A stretch of 14,225 nt of DNA from JBHHZM01 sp046758065 (lineage in GTDB: Bacteria; Pseudomonadota; Alphaproteobacteria; JAAXGF01). This document shows positions 1 through 8,876 of the stretch, piece by piece. The position numbers and the translations under genes are program-made. The stretch covers positions 1 through 14,225 of the forward strand of contig JBHHZM010000080.1 in the NCBI GenBank assembly GCA_046758065.1, given 5' to 3'. Below the pieces are notes generated by a model. It ran no database searches. It was not told the DNA's origin and saw only the letters and a list, made by a program, of their open reading frames with translations. Position 1 is the first letter of the stretch. Every line of letters starts with the position of its first letter.

Positions 1-1355
1 CGATGGCCGGCGAGAATCTGCCGCGCGGCGGATCGGTCGGCTACGAGGTGTTCGACAACACCGATTCGCTCGGCGCGACGCGCACCATGCAGAACATCAA
101 CCTGCTGCGCGCACTGGAAGGCGAACTCGCGCGCACCATCGGCGCGCTTTCGCCGATCGCCGCGGCGCGCGTGCATCTGGTGCTGCCGAAGCGCGCGCTG
201 TTCAATCGCGACCGCACCGAACCGAGCGCCTCGATCGTCGTCACCCACGAACCGGGAAGCCGGCTCAACAAGGCCCAGGTCATCGCGGTTCAGAACCTCG
301 TCGCCGCGGCGGTGCCGGGGCTCAAGGTTTCGCGCATTTCGATCGTCGACAACGACGGCACGCTGCTGGCCCGCAGCGGCAATGGCGAGGACGACCCCGC
401 GCTGGCGACGCTCGAGGCCCAGGACCGGCGTGCGGCCATCGAAACGCGCCTCAAGAACACGATCGAGGAACTGCTCGAACGTTCGGTCGGTGTCGGCAAG
501 GTCCGCGCCGAGGTCAATGCCGAGGTCGATTTCGATCACATTACCACGGTCGAGGAGATTTACGATCCGGACGGTCAGGTCGCGCGGTCGATCCAGAGCG
601 TCGAGGAAGAAGGCTCGAGTTCGGAACAGGATGCGGCCAACGACGTCAGCGTCGCCAACAGCCTGCCCGACGCCAACGTGACGCAAACGCCCGGCGCACG
701 CGCCGCCAACAGCACCACCCGCACCGAAGAAACGACCAATTTCGAGATTTCCAAGACGGTCCGCAACCACATCCGCGAGAGCGGTACGATCAAACGGTTG
801 TCGGTGGCGGTCCTCGTCGACGGCGTCTACACGACCGACGCCAACGGCGAGCGCACCTACCAGCCGCGCGGCGACCAGGAAATGCAGAAGCTCGCCGCTC
901 TGGTGCGCTCGGCCATCGGTTTCGACGAGAAGCGCGGCGATACGCTTGAACTCGCCAACATGCAGTTCAGCACCGTCGAGGCCCCGGAGCCGATTGCGCC
1001 GCCGTTGTTCAACCTCGGCAAGGGCGATTACTTCAAGATCGCCGAGATCGCCGTGCTGTTCATCGTCGGCCTGTTGGTCATTCTGCTCGTCTTGCGGCCG
1101 TTAGCGACCCAACTGCTCAGTCCGCCCTCGCGCGGTGCCTTTGCTGGCGAGGGCGGCGCGCAGGCCGCGCTGCCGCCGGCGGGCGAGACCGCACAGATCG
1201 CCGCGCAGCCGGAGGGCGAGGAGAGCGATATCGATATCGAGAATGTCGAGGGCCGGGTCAAGCATTCGACGATCAAGAAGGTTGGCGAGATCGTCGACAA
1301 CCACCCCGACGAAGCTCTCGGCATCATCCGCAACTGGCTCTATCAGGAAGCGTAG
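1..1355 (+). CDS. fliF: Flagellar MS-ring protein FliF (5' end missing)
   Basis: FliF forms the membrane-embedded MS-ring that is the base of the flagellar motor and the socket for FliG. The window opens inside the gene; the first complete codon is at position 3 and 450 residues are visible. FliF is usually about 550 residues, so roughly the first 100, including the first membrane helix, lie upstream. Visible in order are a ring-building region (about residues 1-125, with a VHLVLPKR stretch near 57-64), a periplasmic region rich in Ser, Thr, Asn and acidic residues (about 195-250), the second membrane helix (about 346-367, followed by LRPLA), and a cytoplasmic tail ending in a FliG-binding helix (about 415-450, VKHSTIKKVGEIVDNHPDEA). 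The Ala/Pro/Gly-rich segment at about 375-405 is a flexible linker. The gene is followed after 15 bases by fliG, whose product binds this tail. Confidence 0.96.
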   Translation, partial: MAGENLPRGGSVGYEVFDNTDSLGATRTMQNINLLRALEGELARTIGALSPIAAARVHLVLPKRALFNRDRTEPSASIVVTHEPGSRLNKAQVIAVQNLVAAAVPGLKVSRISIVDNDGTLLARSGNGEDDPALATLEAQDRRAAIETRLKNTIEELLERSVGVGKVRAEVNAEVDFDHITTVEEIYDPDGQVARSIQSVEEEGSSSEQDAANDVSVANSLPDANVTQTPGARAANSTTRTEETTNFEISKTVRNHIRESGTIKRLSVAVLVDGVYTTDANGERTYQPRGDQEMQKLAALVRSAIGFDEKRGDTLELANMQFSTVEAPEPIAPPLFNLGKGDYFKIAEIAVLFIVGLLVILLVLRPLATQLLSPPSRGAFAGEGGAQAALPPAGETAQIAAQPEGEESDIDIENVEGRVKHSTIKKVGEIVDNHPDEALGIIRNWLYQEA

Positions 1356-1370
1356 TCGGGAGTCGCGGAC

Positions 1371-2387
1371 ATGCCATCGGTGCCGGACTACCGTACCCTA
1401 AGCGGCCCCGACCGCGCCGCCATCTTCATGCTCTCGCTGAGCGAGGAGCAGGCGAGCCAGTTGTTCTCGTTGATGGACGACGAAGAGATTCGCGAGCTCT
1501 CGCAACGCATGTCGACGCTCGGGAACGTGCCCAGCGAAACCGTCGAACGGCTGTTCGTCGACTTCGCCGAAAAAATCACCAAAACCGGTTCGCTCGTCGG
1601 CAGCTACGACTCGGTCGAGCGGTTGCTCTCCAAGACGCTGGATGCCGAGCGCGTCGAACTGATCATGGAGGAGATTCGAGGCCCGGCCGGCCGCACCATG
1701 TGGGACAAGCTGGGCAACGTCAACGAGACGGTGCTCGCGAACTACCTGAAGAACGAGTACCCGCAGACGGTCGCCGTCGTCGTTTCCAAGATCAGGTCCG
1801 ACCACGCCGCGCGCGTCCTTGCCGCCCTGCCCGAGGACTTCTCGATGGAAGTGGTAATGCGCATGCTGCGTATGGAGGCGGTGCAGAAGGGCGTGCTCGA
1901 CGACGTTGAAAAGACCCTGCGAACCGAGTTCATGAGCAACCTGGCGCGCACCAACAAGCGCGACAGCTTCGAGCACATGGCCGAGATTTTCAACAACCTC
2001 GACCGCTCGACCGAGGCGCGCCTGCTCGGCGCTCTCGAGAAACGCAACCAGGATTCCGCCGAACACATCCGGGCGTTGATGTTCACGTTCGAGGATCTCA
2101 TCAAGCTCGACCCGAGCGGCGTGCAGACGCTGCTGCGCAAGATCGACAAGTCCAAGCTCGCGATCGCGCTCAAGGGCGCCTCGGAGGCGATGCGTAACCT
2201 GTTCTTCAGCAACATGTCCGAGCGCGCCAGCAAGATACTGCGCGAAGACATGCAGGCGCTCGGTCCGGTCCGCCTCCGCGATGTCGACGAGGCCCAGCAG
2301 ATGCTGGTGAAGACGGCGAAAGACCTGGCCGATTCGGGCGAGATCGTGATCGCCGACGGCAAGGACGACGACGAGCTGGTGTATTGA
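1371..2387 (+). CDS. fliG: Flagellar motor switch protein FliG
   Basis: FliG is the rotor protein that couples the stator to the MS-ring and switches rotation direction. The 338-residue length is normal. The middle domain carries an EYPQT motif at 129-133 (EHPQT in most homologues) and the C-terminal domain has the MFTF hinge motif at 237-240. The charged torque helix is intact: compared with my recollection of E. coli FliG, K268, R285, E292, D293 and R301 occupy the positions of K264, R281, D288, D289 and R297, with one conservative Asp-to-Glu change. The ATG at 1371 follows a GGGAG-like ribosome site about 8 bases upstream. The gene lies between fliF and fliH, as in the Caulobacter fliF operon. 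Confidence 0.97.
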   Translation: MPSVPDYRTLSGPDRAAIFMLSLSEEQASQLFSLMDDEEIRELSQRMSTLGNVPSETVERLFVDFAEKITKTGSLVGSYDSVERLLSKTLDAERVELIMEEIRGPAGRTMWDKLGNVNETVLANYLKNEYPQTVAVVVSKIRSDHAARVLAALPEDFSMEVVMRMLRMEAVQKGVLDDVEKTLRTEFMSNLARTNKRDSFEHMAEIFNNLDRSTEARLLGALEKRNQDSAEHIRALMFTFEDLIKLDPSGVQTLLRKIDKSKLAIALKGASEAMRNLFFSNMSERASKILREDMQALGPVRLRDVDEAQQMLVKTAKDLADSGEIVIADGKDDDELVY

Positions 2388-2401
2388 GACGGCGCTGCGA
2401 A

Positions 2402-3139
2402 ATGGTCGAACCCATCAAGTTCATGTTCGAGTCGGTGTTCGAGGCCGACGACCCGTTCGCCGATGACAACGGGCCCATCAGCTTTACCGCCGGCGAACTC
2501 GCGGCGGCGCGCGAAGAAAGCCGGCAGGCCGGTTTCGAGGACGGCGTGGCCCGGGAACGCGCCACGATCGAGCGCCGGTACGCCGACGCGCTGGCGGCGA
2601 TTGCGGCGCGACTCGAGACTATCGCAGCGACCCAGGCGGCCGAGATCGAACGCACGGTCAGGGACGCGGTGCAGTTGTCGCTCGCCATCGCCCGGAAAGT
2701 GGCGCCCGCGCTCATGCGTCGCGCACCGCTCGCCGAGATCGAGGCGTTGATCGGCGAGCATCTGGCGCAACTCATCGACGAACCGCGTGTTGTCGTCCGT
2801 TTGCCCGACGCCCTGCTCGACGAGATCAAGACGCACATCGACCAGCTTGCGGCGGCATCCGGCTTCGAGGGTCGCGTCATCCTGATGGCCGACCAGTCTC
2901 TCGCGGACGGCGCCTGTCGCATGGAGTGGGCCGACGGTGGCGTCGAGCGCGACACGGAGGCCGTCTGGCGCGAGATCGAGGCCGGCATCGCCCGGCTGCT
3001 CGACGCCCCGGCCGAGGGCAGCGGCGCTTGTCTCGGAAGACCCGAGACGGCAGCGCCGGCAACATCGCCGACCGAAGCGACGGGGTCGGACGCGGAGGCA
3101 TCCGTCAGCCCCCCCGTCGCTCCGTCCCCAACTGAATGA
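2402..3139 (+). CDS. fliH: Flagellar export stator/assembly protein FliH (FlbE-type)
   Basis: FliH binds and restrains the export ATPase FliI and docks it to the C-ring through FliN. The product of 245 residues has an acidic N-terminus (FESVFEADDPF at 9-19), an Ala/Glu/Arg-rich helical region with a GxxxG-type AGFEDG segment near 43-48, and a C-terminal domain with the DQSLADGACRMEW pattern (164-176) typical of FliH/SctL proteins. After about residue 203 comes a Pro/Ala/Ser/Thr-rich tail that looks disordered. I chose the ATG at 2402; a TTG at 2384, overlapping the fliG stop, would add six residues of no obvious character. The position corresponds to flbE in Caulobacter. Assignment rests on context plus the C-terminal pattern, because the family diverges quickly. 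Confidence 0.88.
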   Translation: MVEPIKFMFESVFEADDPFADDNGPISFTAGELAAAREESRQAGFEDGVARERATIERRYADALAAIAARLETIAATQAAEIERTVRDAVQLSLAIARKVAPALMRRAPLAEIEALIGEHLAQLIDEPRVVVRLPDALLDEIKTHIDQLAAASGFEGRVILMADQSLADGACRMEWADGGVERDTEAVWREIEAGIARLLDAPAEGSGACLGRPETAAPATSPTEATGSDAEASVSPPVAPSPTE

Positions 3140-3153
3140 GTTAGGAGAAGGGA

Positions 3154-3507
3154 ATGTCGAACAAGGAGGAGCTCGACCTCACCGAGCTCGACACGGACGC
3201 TCCGGCGACCGATGCCGACGCGGCGGAGGACGATGGGCAAAAACAGGCGGAGACGACACACACCGCCACCGACCTCGAGGCCGTGTACGACGTGCCGGTT
3301 CAGGTGTCGGCCGTGTTGGGCAAGGCGCGGCTGCAAGTGTCGCAGCTTCTCAAGCTCGGTCGCGGCGCCGTGGTCGAACTCGATCGCAAGGTCGGCGAAG
3401 CCATCGACATCTACGTCAACGACCGGCTGATCGCCCGCGGCGAGGTCGTCGTCGTCGAGGATCGTCTCGGCGTGACGATGACCGAAATCATCAAGACCGA
3501 CCGCTGA
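3154..3507 (+). CDS. fliN: Flagellar motor switch protein FliN
   Basis: FliN forms the lower C-ring with FliM and is the landing site for FliH-FliI. The 117-residue protein has an acidic, disordered N-terminal 40 residues followed by one SpoA domain (about 44-113), with the family patterns YDVPVQVSAVLGKARL (45-60), LLKLGRGAVVELDR (65-78), an IYVNDRLIARGEVVVVED stretch (86-103) and LGVTMTEI (105-112). Length and domain position are normal for FliN rather than FliM. A good AGGAG ribosome site at 3143-3147 lies 6 bases before the ATG and 14 bases after the fliH stop. No fliM is present in the window. Confidence 0.96.
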   Translation: MSNKEELDLTELDTDAPATDADAAEDDGQKQAETTHTATDLEAVYDVPVQVSAVLGKARLQVSQLLKLGRGAVVELDRKVGEAIDIYVNDRLIARGEVVVVEDRLGVTMTEIIKTDR

Positions 3508-3538
3508 GGAAACGGGAACGTCGCACTGGGAAAACCGG

Positions 3539-4309
3539 ATGCTGGACTTCGCGACAATATTCGGCCTGGTGGCGGGCCTCGGATTGATCGGCACGGCGAT
3601 CCTGCTGGGCGGCGCGCCGCTCGCTTTTGTCGACGTCCCGGCGCTGCTCATCGTCTTCGGCGGCACTTTCGCCGTGACCACCATGTCGTTTTCGCTCGAC
3701 GAGGTCATGCGCGCCGGCACCGCGGTTCTCAAGACCCTGACGCGCCCGATGCTCGACGCCGATAGGGCCGCAACCCAGATGATCGAGCTCTCGGAACTGG
3801 CGCGGCGCAAGGGCGCGCTGGCGCTCCAAGGCGTGCAATCCGAGCTCGCCCGGCTCGCCTTCCTCAACGAGGGAATCTCGATGGTGGTCGACGGGTCGAA
3901 CAGCGACGAGATCGAGCGGTCGTTGAAGCATCGTGTCGAGGCCATGGCGAACCGTCACGCCAAAACGGTGAACGTCATCCGCCGGGCGGCCGAGGTGTCG
4001 CCGGCGATGGGCCTGATCGGCACCCTGGTCGGCCTGGTCCAGATGCTCGGCAATCTCGACGATCCGTCGACGATCGGGCCGAGCATGGCGGTCGCCCTGC
4101 TCACCACGTTTTACGGCGCAATGCTGTCCAACATGGTGTTCTCGCCGCTGGCAACCAAGCTCGAACGCATCTCTGCCGATGAACGCCTGCTCAACACGAT
4201 CTACATCGCGGGAGTGACTTCAATCGGGCGACAGGAGAACCCGCGGCGGCTGGAAATGCTCCTCAACACCCTGCTGCCGCCCGCGCAGCATGTTCATTAC
4301 TTCGACTGA
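3539..4309 (+). CDS. motA: Stator protein MotA, PomA-like subtype
   Basis: This is the membrane stator subunit that, with a MotB/PomB partner, forms the ion channel that turns the motor. The 256-residue length and sequence match the shorter PomA subtype better than E. coli MotA (about 295): FVDVPALLIVFGG (30-42), VSPAMGLIGTLVGLV (153-167), DDPSTIGPSMAVALLTT (174-190) and SNMVFSP (197-203). Four membrane helices fit near 3-24, 29-49, 150-171 and 181-203. The conserved prolines P155 and P203 are present. In the cytoplasmic loop, R89 is kept, but the glutamate expected eight residues later (E98 in E. coli MotA, E96 in Vibrio PomA, from memory) is Q97. No motB is visible here, so the partner is encoded elsewhere. 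Resemblance to PomA does not prove sodium use. The ribosome site is weak. Confidence 0.92.
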   Translation: MLDFATIFGLVAGLGLIGTAILLGGAPLAFVDVPALLIVFGGTFAVTTMSFSLDEVMRAGTAVLKTLTRPMLDADRAATQMIELSELARRKGALALQGVQSELARLAFLNEGISMVVDGSNSDEIERSLKHRVEAMANRHAKTVNVIRRAAEVSPAMGLIGTLVGLVQMLGNLDDPSTIGPSMAVALLTTFYGAMLSNMVFSPLATKLERISADERLLNTIYIAGVTSIGRQENPRRLEMLLNTLLPPAQHVHYFD

Positions 4310-4348
4310 CCCTCGGGGTCGATTGACGGTTATTTTGGGAGACGGTTT

Positions 4349-5710
4349 ATGCGGTTACTGATAGTCGGTTCGCTCGGCGGAGAAATCGGCACGGCCGGCA
4401 AGATCGCCCTTGAGCGCGGCGCCAAGGTGGCGCACGCCGGCGACATCGAGACGGCGCTCGAAGCGCTGCGGTCGGGCCAGGGCGCCGATCTGCTGATGGT
4501 CGACGTCAAGCTCGACATCGCCCGGCTCATCGGCTGCCTGGCGTCGGAGCGCATCAGTGTTCCGGTCGTCGCCTGCGGCGTCAATACCGATGCGGACACG
4601 GCGGTAAAGGCGATCCGCGCCGGCGCCCGCGAATTTATCCCGCTGCCGCCGCAGGCCGAGCTCATCGCCGCCGTAATCGAGGCCGTCGCCGAGGAAAACC
4701 ACACCATCATCTACCGCGATCCCGCCATCGCCAAAGTGCTGCGTCTCGCCGAGCAGATCGCGCCGTCCGAGGCCAGCGTCCTGATAACCGGCGAATCGGG
4801 TGCCGGCAAAGAGCTCGTCGCCCGGTTCGTGCACCGCAACAGCCGGCGGGCGAAGCAGCCCATGGTCTCGGTCAACTGCGCGGCGATTCCGGAAAACCTG
4901 CTCGAATCCGAGCTGTTCGGTCACGAAAAAGGGGCCTTCACCGGCGCCGTGGCGCGCCGCATCGGCAAATTCGAGGAAGCCAGCGGCGGCACCCTGCTGC
5001 TCGACGAGATCAGCGAGATGGATACGCGTCTTCAGGCGAAGCTCCTGCGCGCGCTCCAGGAGCGCGAAATCGACCGGGTCGGCGGAACGTTGCCGATCAA
5101 AGTCGACATCCGCTGTCTCGCCACCACCAACCGCGACATCCAGACCGACGTGGCGAATGGCAGATTCCGTGAGGATCTCTTCTTTCGCCTCAACGTCGTA
5201 ACGCTGGAGCTTCCCCCGTTGCGCGCCCGGCCGGCCGACATTCCGCTGCTCAGCGAGCACTTCATCAAGAAGTACTCCGAGGCCAACGATCTGCCCGAAC
5301 GGCGGCTGTCGACCGACGCGCGCGACATCCTCATGCGCCATCACTGGCGCGGTAACGTGCGCGAGCTCGAAAACACCATTCATCGCGCGGTGCTGCTTGC
5401 CAGCGGCGACGAGATCGGCCCCGAGGTCATCACCCTGAGTTCGGGCGCGCCCGAGCCGGCGAACGCCGGCGGCGGCGAGCACGGCGGCCAATCGGCGCCG
5501 CGCGCGACAAGCAGCCTCGTCGGCCGTACGGTTGCCGACGTCGAGCGCGACCTCATTCTCGAGACGCTCACCCACTGCCTCGGCAACCGCACGCATACCG
5601 CCAACATTCTCGGCATTTCGATCCGCACGCTGCGCAACAAGCTGAAGCAGTACGCCGGCGACGGGGCGCGGGTGCCGCACCCCGGCGAAACGCAACGCGC
5701 AGCGCTTTAG
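4349..5710 (+). CDS. flbD: Sigma-54-dependent flagellar regulator FlbD
   Basis: This is an enhancer-binding activator of sigma-54 promoters, which in Caulobacter turns on late flagellar genes and represses early ones. The 453 residues divide into a receiver-like domain (1-115), an AAA+ domain (about 122-365) and a Fis-type helix-turn-helix (about 394-435). The AAA+ domain has Walker A GESGAGKE (148-155), the sigma-54 contact loop GAFTGA (195-200), Walker B GGTLLLDEI (213-221) and an RGNVREL segment (334-340). The receiver keeps D52, but the acidic pair near the first strand reads VGS (6-8) and the usual lysine before the last helix is replaced in FIPLPP (96-101). It therefore should not be a normal phosphorelay target, which fits FlbD, controlled in Caulobacter by FliX. 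A GGGAGA site 6 bases upstream supports the ATG. It follows fliN and motA in an early-class operon. Confidence 0.94.
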   Translation: MRLLIVGSLGGEIGTAGKIALERGAKVAHAGDIETALEALRSGQGADLLMVDVKLDIARLIGCLASERISVPVVACGVNTDADTAVKAIRAGAREFIPLPPQAELIAAVIEAVAEENHTIIYRDPAIAKVLRLAEQIAPSEASVLITGESGAGKELVARFVHRNSRRAKQPMVSVNCAAIPENLLESELFGHEKGAFTGAVARRIGKFEEASGGTLLLDEISEMDTRLQAKLLRALQEREIDRVGGTLPIKVDIRCLATTNRDIQTDVANGRFREDLFFRLNVVTLELPPLRARPADIPLLSEHFIKKYSEANDLPERRLSTDARDILMRHHWRGNVRELENTIHRAVLLASGDEIGPEVITLSSGAPEPANAGGGEHGGQSAPRATSSLVGRTVADVERDLILETLTHCLGNRTHTANILGISIRTLRNKLKQYAGDGARVPHPGETQRAAL

Positions 5711-5731
5711 GTTCTTTCGGGTTCCGGTCCG

Positions 5732-7834
5732 GTGTCCGAGTCCACCCCCACGCAGGCGCCGTCCACGGACCCCTTGGGCCGCTTCGGCGCAACCATGCGT
5801 CGGGGCGACATCGCCCTGGCGCTCGGCGTCATGTTTATCCTGGTGATCCTGATCCTGCCGATGCCGAAATGGCTGCTCGACATCATGCTGGCCCTGTCGA
5901 TCTCCTTTTCCGGCCTGATCATGCTGACCGCCCTGTTCATCAGCCGGCCCCTCGACTTCAGCTCGTTCCCGACGGTGCTGTTGATCGCCACGATGCTGCG
6001 TCTGTCGCTCAACATGGCGTCGACACGGCTGATTCTCGCCCATGGTCACGAAGGCACCCACGCCGCCGGCGACGTGATCCAGGCGTTCGGCAACTTCGTC
6101 ATGGGCGGCAATTTCGTTATCGGCATCATCGTCTTCGCCATCCTGGTGATCGTTAATTTCATCGTCATTACCAAGGGTTCGGGGCGCATCGCCGAAGTCT
6201 CGGCGCGCTTCAGTCTCGACGCCATGCCGGGCAAGCAGATGGCGATCGACGCCGACCTCTCGTCGGGCCTGATCGACGAAACCGAGGCCCGCGAGCGGCG
6301 CAAGAAACTCGAGGACGAGAGCAACTTCTTCGGCGCCATGGACGGCGCCGCCAAATTCGTGCGCGGCGACGCCATCGCCGGATTGCTCATCACTTTCATC
6401 AACATCATCGGCGGCATCATCATCGGCGTCGCCCAGCAAGGACTGCCGTTCTCCCGGGCCGCCGATACCTACACCCTGCTGACCGTCGGCGACGGCCTGG
6501 TGACCCAGATCCCGGCGCTCATCGTCTCGACCGCCGCAGGTCTCCTGGTCTCGAAGTCCGGCGTCGAAGGCACCGCCGACAAGGCGGTGTTCGGCCAGCT
6601 CGGCCGCCATCCGCGCGCCTTCGGGCTGAGCAGCGCCATGCTCGCCACGTTGGCGATCCTGCCCGGCATTCCCGCAGTGCCCTTCCTCGCGCTCGCGGGG
6701 GTTTCCGGGACGGTCGCCTGGCGGCTCTCGGAACGTCGGGCGCGCGAGGCCGCCGAGGCCGACGCCGAAGCCGAGTCGCAAGCGCCGGCGCAGCCCGCCG
6801 ACGAGCCGATAGCGACGGCGCTTCACATCGACCAGATACGCCTCGAACTGGGCTATGGCCTTCTGGCCCTGATCAACAACCAGCAGGGCCAGCGGTTGAC
6901 CGAGCAGATCAAGGCGCTGCGCCGACAGATCGCCGGTGAAATGGGCTTCGTCATGCCCTCGGTGCGCATCCAGGACAACATGCAGCTTCCCGCCAACTCC
7001 TACGTGATCCGCATCAAGGACATCGAGGCGGGGCGCGGCGACGTGCGACCCAACATGCTGCTGATCATGGATCCCAAGGGCGACAAGATCGCGCTCGCCG
7101 GCGAGGAGACCACCGAGCCGACCTTCGGCCTGCCCGCCATGTGGATCAACGAAGCGCACCGCGAGGAGGCGGCGTTCCGCGGCTACACCGTGGTCGACGC
7201 GCCGACGGTCATCACCACGCACATCACCGAGATCGTCAAGGACCATACGGCGGAGCTGTTGTCGTACGGCGAGACCCAGAAGCTGCTCGACGAGCTCGGC
7301 CAGGAGCACCAGAAGCTGGTTGCCGATATCGTGCCGTCCCAGATCACGGTGAGCGCGATCCAGCGCGTGCTTCAGAACCTGCTCTCCGAGCGCATCTCGA
7401 TTCGCGACCTGCCGGCCATCCTCGAAGGCATCTCCGAGGCCGTCGGCTACACCCAGAACATCACCCTGATCACCGAGCACGTGCGCACCCGGCTCGCGCG
7501 CCAGCTCTGCTACGCCAACGCCGACGCCGAGGGCATCATCTCGCTGATCACGCTGTCGCCCGAGTGGGAGCAGAGTTTCGCCGAATCGATCGTCGGCAGC
7601 GGCGAGGAGCGCCAGCTCTCGATGGCGCCGAGCAAACTGCAGGAATTCATCACCACAGTGCGCCAGACCTTCGAGCGTCACGCCATGATGGGCGAAACGC
7701 CGGTGCTGCTTACCAGCCCGGCGATCCGTCCTTTCGTGCGCTCGATCGTCGAGCGCTTCCGCGCCGCGACCGTCGTGATGTCGCAAAACGAGATCCATTC
7801 CAAGGCCAAGATCCGCACGGTGGGTCAGGTCTGA
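5732..7834 (+). CDS. flhA: Flagellar type III export gate protein FlhA
   Basis: FlhA is the main export-gate protein: a membrane domain that uses the proton gradient and a cytoplasmic domain that docks chaperones and substrates. The 700-residue length is normal. The membrane part (about 25-335) has the family signature RLSLNMASTRLIL (90-102), the conserved cytoplasmic loop (about 150-210, GSGRIAEVSARFSLDAMPGK) and an FVRGDA motif whose D213 corresponds to the essential Asp208 of Salmonella FlhA. A charged, Ala/Glu-rich linker (334-360) leads into the cytoplasmic domain (about 365-700). The GTG at 5732 is the first start after the flbD stop in the same frame; a later ATG at 5795 would cut 21 residues that look disordered, so the start is slightly uncertain. 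It lies 21 bases after flbD. Confidence 0.97.
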   Translation: MSESTPTQAPSTDPLGRFGATMRRGDIALALGVMFILVILILPMPKWLLDIMLALSISFSGLIMLTALFISRPLDFSSFPTVLLIATMLRLSLNMASTRLILAHGHEGTHAAGDVIQAFGNFVMGGNFVIGIIVFAILVIVNFIVITKGSGRIAEVSARFSLDAMPGKQMAIDADLSSGLIDETEARERRKKLEDESNFFGAMDGAAKFVRGDAIAGLLITFINIIGGIIIGVAQQGLPFSRAADTYTLLTVGDGLVTQIPALIVSTAAGLLVSKSGVEGTADKAVFGQLGRHPRAFGLSSAMLATLAILPGIPAVPFLALAGVSGTVAWRLSERRAREAAEADAEAESQAPAQPADEPIATALHIDQIRLELGYGLLALINNQQGQRLTEQIKALRRQIAGEMGFVMPSVRIQDNMQLPANSYVIRIKDIEAGRGDVRPNMLLIMDPKGDKIALAGEETTEPTFGLPAMWINEAHREEAAFRGYTVVDAPTVITTHITEIVKDHTAELLSYGETQKLLDELGQEHQKLVADIVPSQITVSAIQRVLQNLLSERISIRDLPAILEGISEAVGYTQNITLITEHVRTRLARQLCYANADAEGIISLITLSPEWEQSFAESIVGSGEERQLSMAPSKLQEFITTVRQTFERHAMMGETPVLLTSPAIRPFVRSIVERFRAATVVMSQNEIHSKAKIRTVGQV

Positions 7835-7856
7835 GGTCGGGACGGAGTCAAGCGAC

Positions 7857-8876
7857 ATGCGCCTAAAGTCGTTCAGCGCTCCGACGATGAAAGAGGCCAT
7901 GCGCCAGATTCGCGTCGAGTTCGGCACCGACGCGGTCATCGTTTCGACGCAACAGGTCAACGGAAACCGGGGCGTTCGCGTCACCGCGGCGATCGAGTGC
8001 GCCGAAGAGACGGAACTCGGCGCGATTGCGGCGGCGGCGCCCGAACGCACGGATTCGCGCGCCGTCGCCGGCTCCGCCGCATTGACGGAAGCGGCGAAGG
8101 AAGCCATTGTCCGGGCGCTTCGCTACCACCGGACGCCTCGGCGCGTGATCGAACGGCTTACCCGCGCACCGGCGAACGGGACCGACGATCCCCTTGCCCG
8201 GCTCGCCGCCCTGCTGGCGAACACATACCGTTTCGCATGGCTCGCCGGGGCCGGAGACCGAACACCGATCGCGCTGGTCGGCCCGCCGGGCGCAGGGAAG
8301 ACGGTCGCCGCCGCCAAGCTCGCGGCGCGCGCCGTCATGGCTCGGCTTCCGGTGCGCGTCGTCACGACCGACAATTTCCGGGCCGGCGGAGTCGAGCAGC
8401 TCGCCGCACTGACCCGCGTTCTCGATATCGGGCTCGCGACCGCGGGTTCGCCCCGCGAGCTGCAACGCGCGGCGGCGGACGCGGGCGAATCGCTCGTCAT
8501 CGTCGATACCGCGGGCGTCAATCCGTTCGATCCGCCCGCGCTCGTTCGGCTTGCGGAGCTCGTCGACGCCATCGGCGCCGAGCCCGTACTTACGATCGCG
8601 GGCGGCGGCGACGCCGGCGATGCGGCGGAAACCGGCGAGATCTTTGGTGCCATCGGCTGCCGTCGCATGTTGTCCACCCGTCTCGACGTGGCGCGCCGCC
8701 TCGGCGGGCTGCTCGCGGCCGCCGACAGCGGCGAGCTGATGTTTTCGGACGCCAGCATGAGCCCACATATCCCGCGCGGTCTACACCCGCTCGATCCCCG
8801 GGCGCTGGCGCGCCTGCTGCTCTGTCACCAACCGCAGGCCGAACCGGTTTGCCCTTCCGATGAGGCGTCAAGATGA
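7857..8876 (+). CDS. flhF: Flagellar placement GTPase FlhF (SRP family)
   Basis: FlhF is an SRP-type GTPase that marks the site, often a cell pole, where the flagellum is built. The 339 residues begin with the usual MRLKSFSAPTMKEAMRQIR start and a short N-terminal B region, then the helical N region (about 75-130) and the G domain. G1 is GPPGAGKT (142-149), G2 is TTDNFRAGGVEQL (170-182; homologues usually have Tyr where N173 or F174 stands), G3 is DTAG (217-220), and the NKxD-type motif reads TRLD (274-277) where TKLD is usual. The ATG lies about 10 bases after an ACGGAG site. The stop overlaps the flhG start (ATGA), implying coupled translation. It is shorter than many FlhF proteins because of the reduced linker after residue 50. 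Confidence 0.93.
   Translation: MRLKSFSAPTMKEAMRQIRVEFGTDAVIVSTQQVNGNRGVRVTAAIECAEETELGAIAAAAPERTDSRAVAGSAALTEAAKEAIVRALRYHRTPRRVIERLTRAPANGTDDPLARLAALLANTYRFAWLAGAGDRTPIALVGPPGAGKTVAAAKLAARAVMARLPVRVVTTDNFRAGGVEQLAALTRVLDIGLATAGSPRELQRAAADAGESLVIVDTAGVNPFDPPALVRLAELVDAIGAEPVLTIAGGGDAGDAAETGEIFGAIGCRRMLSTRLDVARRLGGLLAAADSGELMFSDASMSPHIPRGLHPLDPRALARLLLCHQPQAEPVCPSDEASR

Noticed and set aside
2206..3945. Minus-strand open frame opposite fliG, fliH, fliN and motA
   Set aside because: It spans four well-supported genes and has a Ser/Arg-rich translation without family features.
4308..4320. Small hairpin GACCC-TCG-GGGTC at the motA stop, possibly an attenuator
   Set aside because: A 5-base stem with no adjacent T-run; too weak to call a terminator between genes 39 bases apart.
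4323..4328. TTGACG upstream of flbD as a -35 box
   Set aside because: A matching -10 would fall at or inside the start of flbD, and no suitable sequence is seen there.
4355..8107. Minus-strand open frame of 1250 codons opposite flbD and flhA
   Set aside because: It is the antisense shadow of two genes with clear family motifs; long antisense frames are expected at this GC content, and the translation shows no domain.
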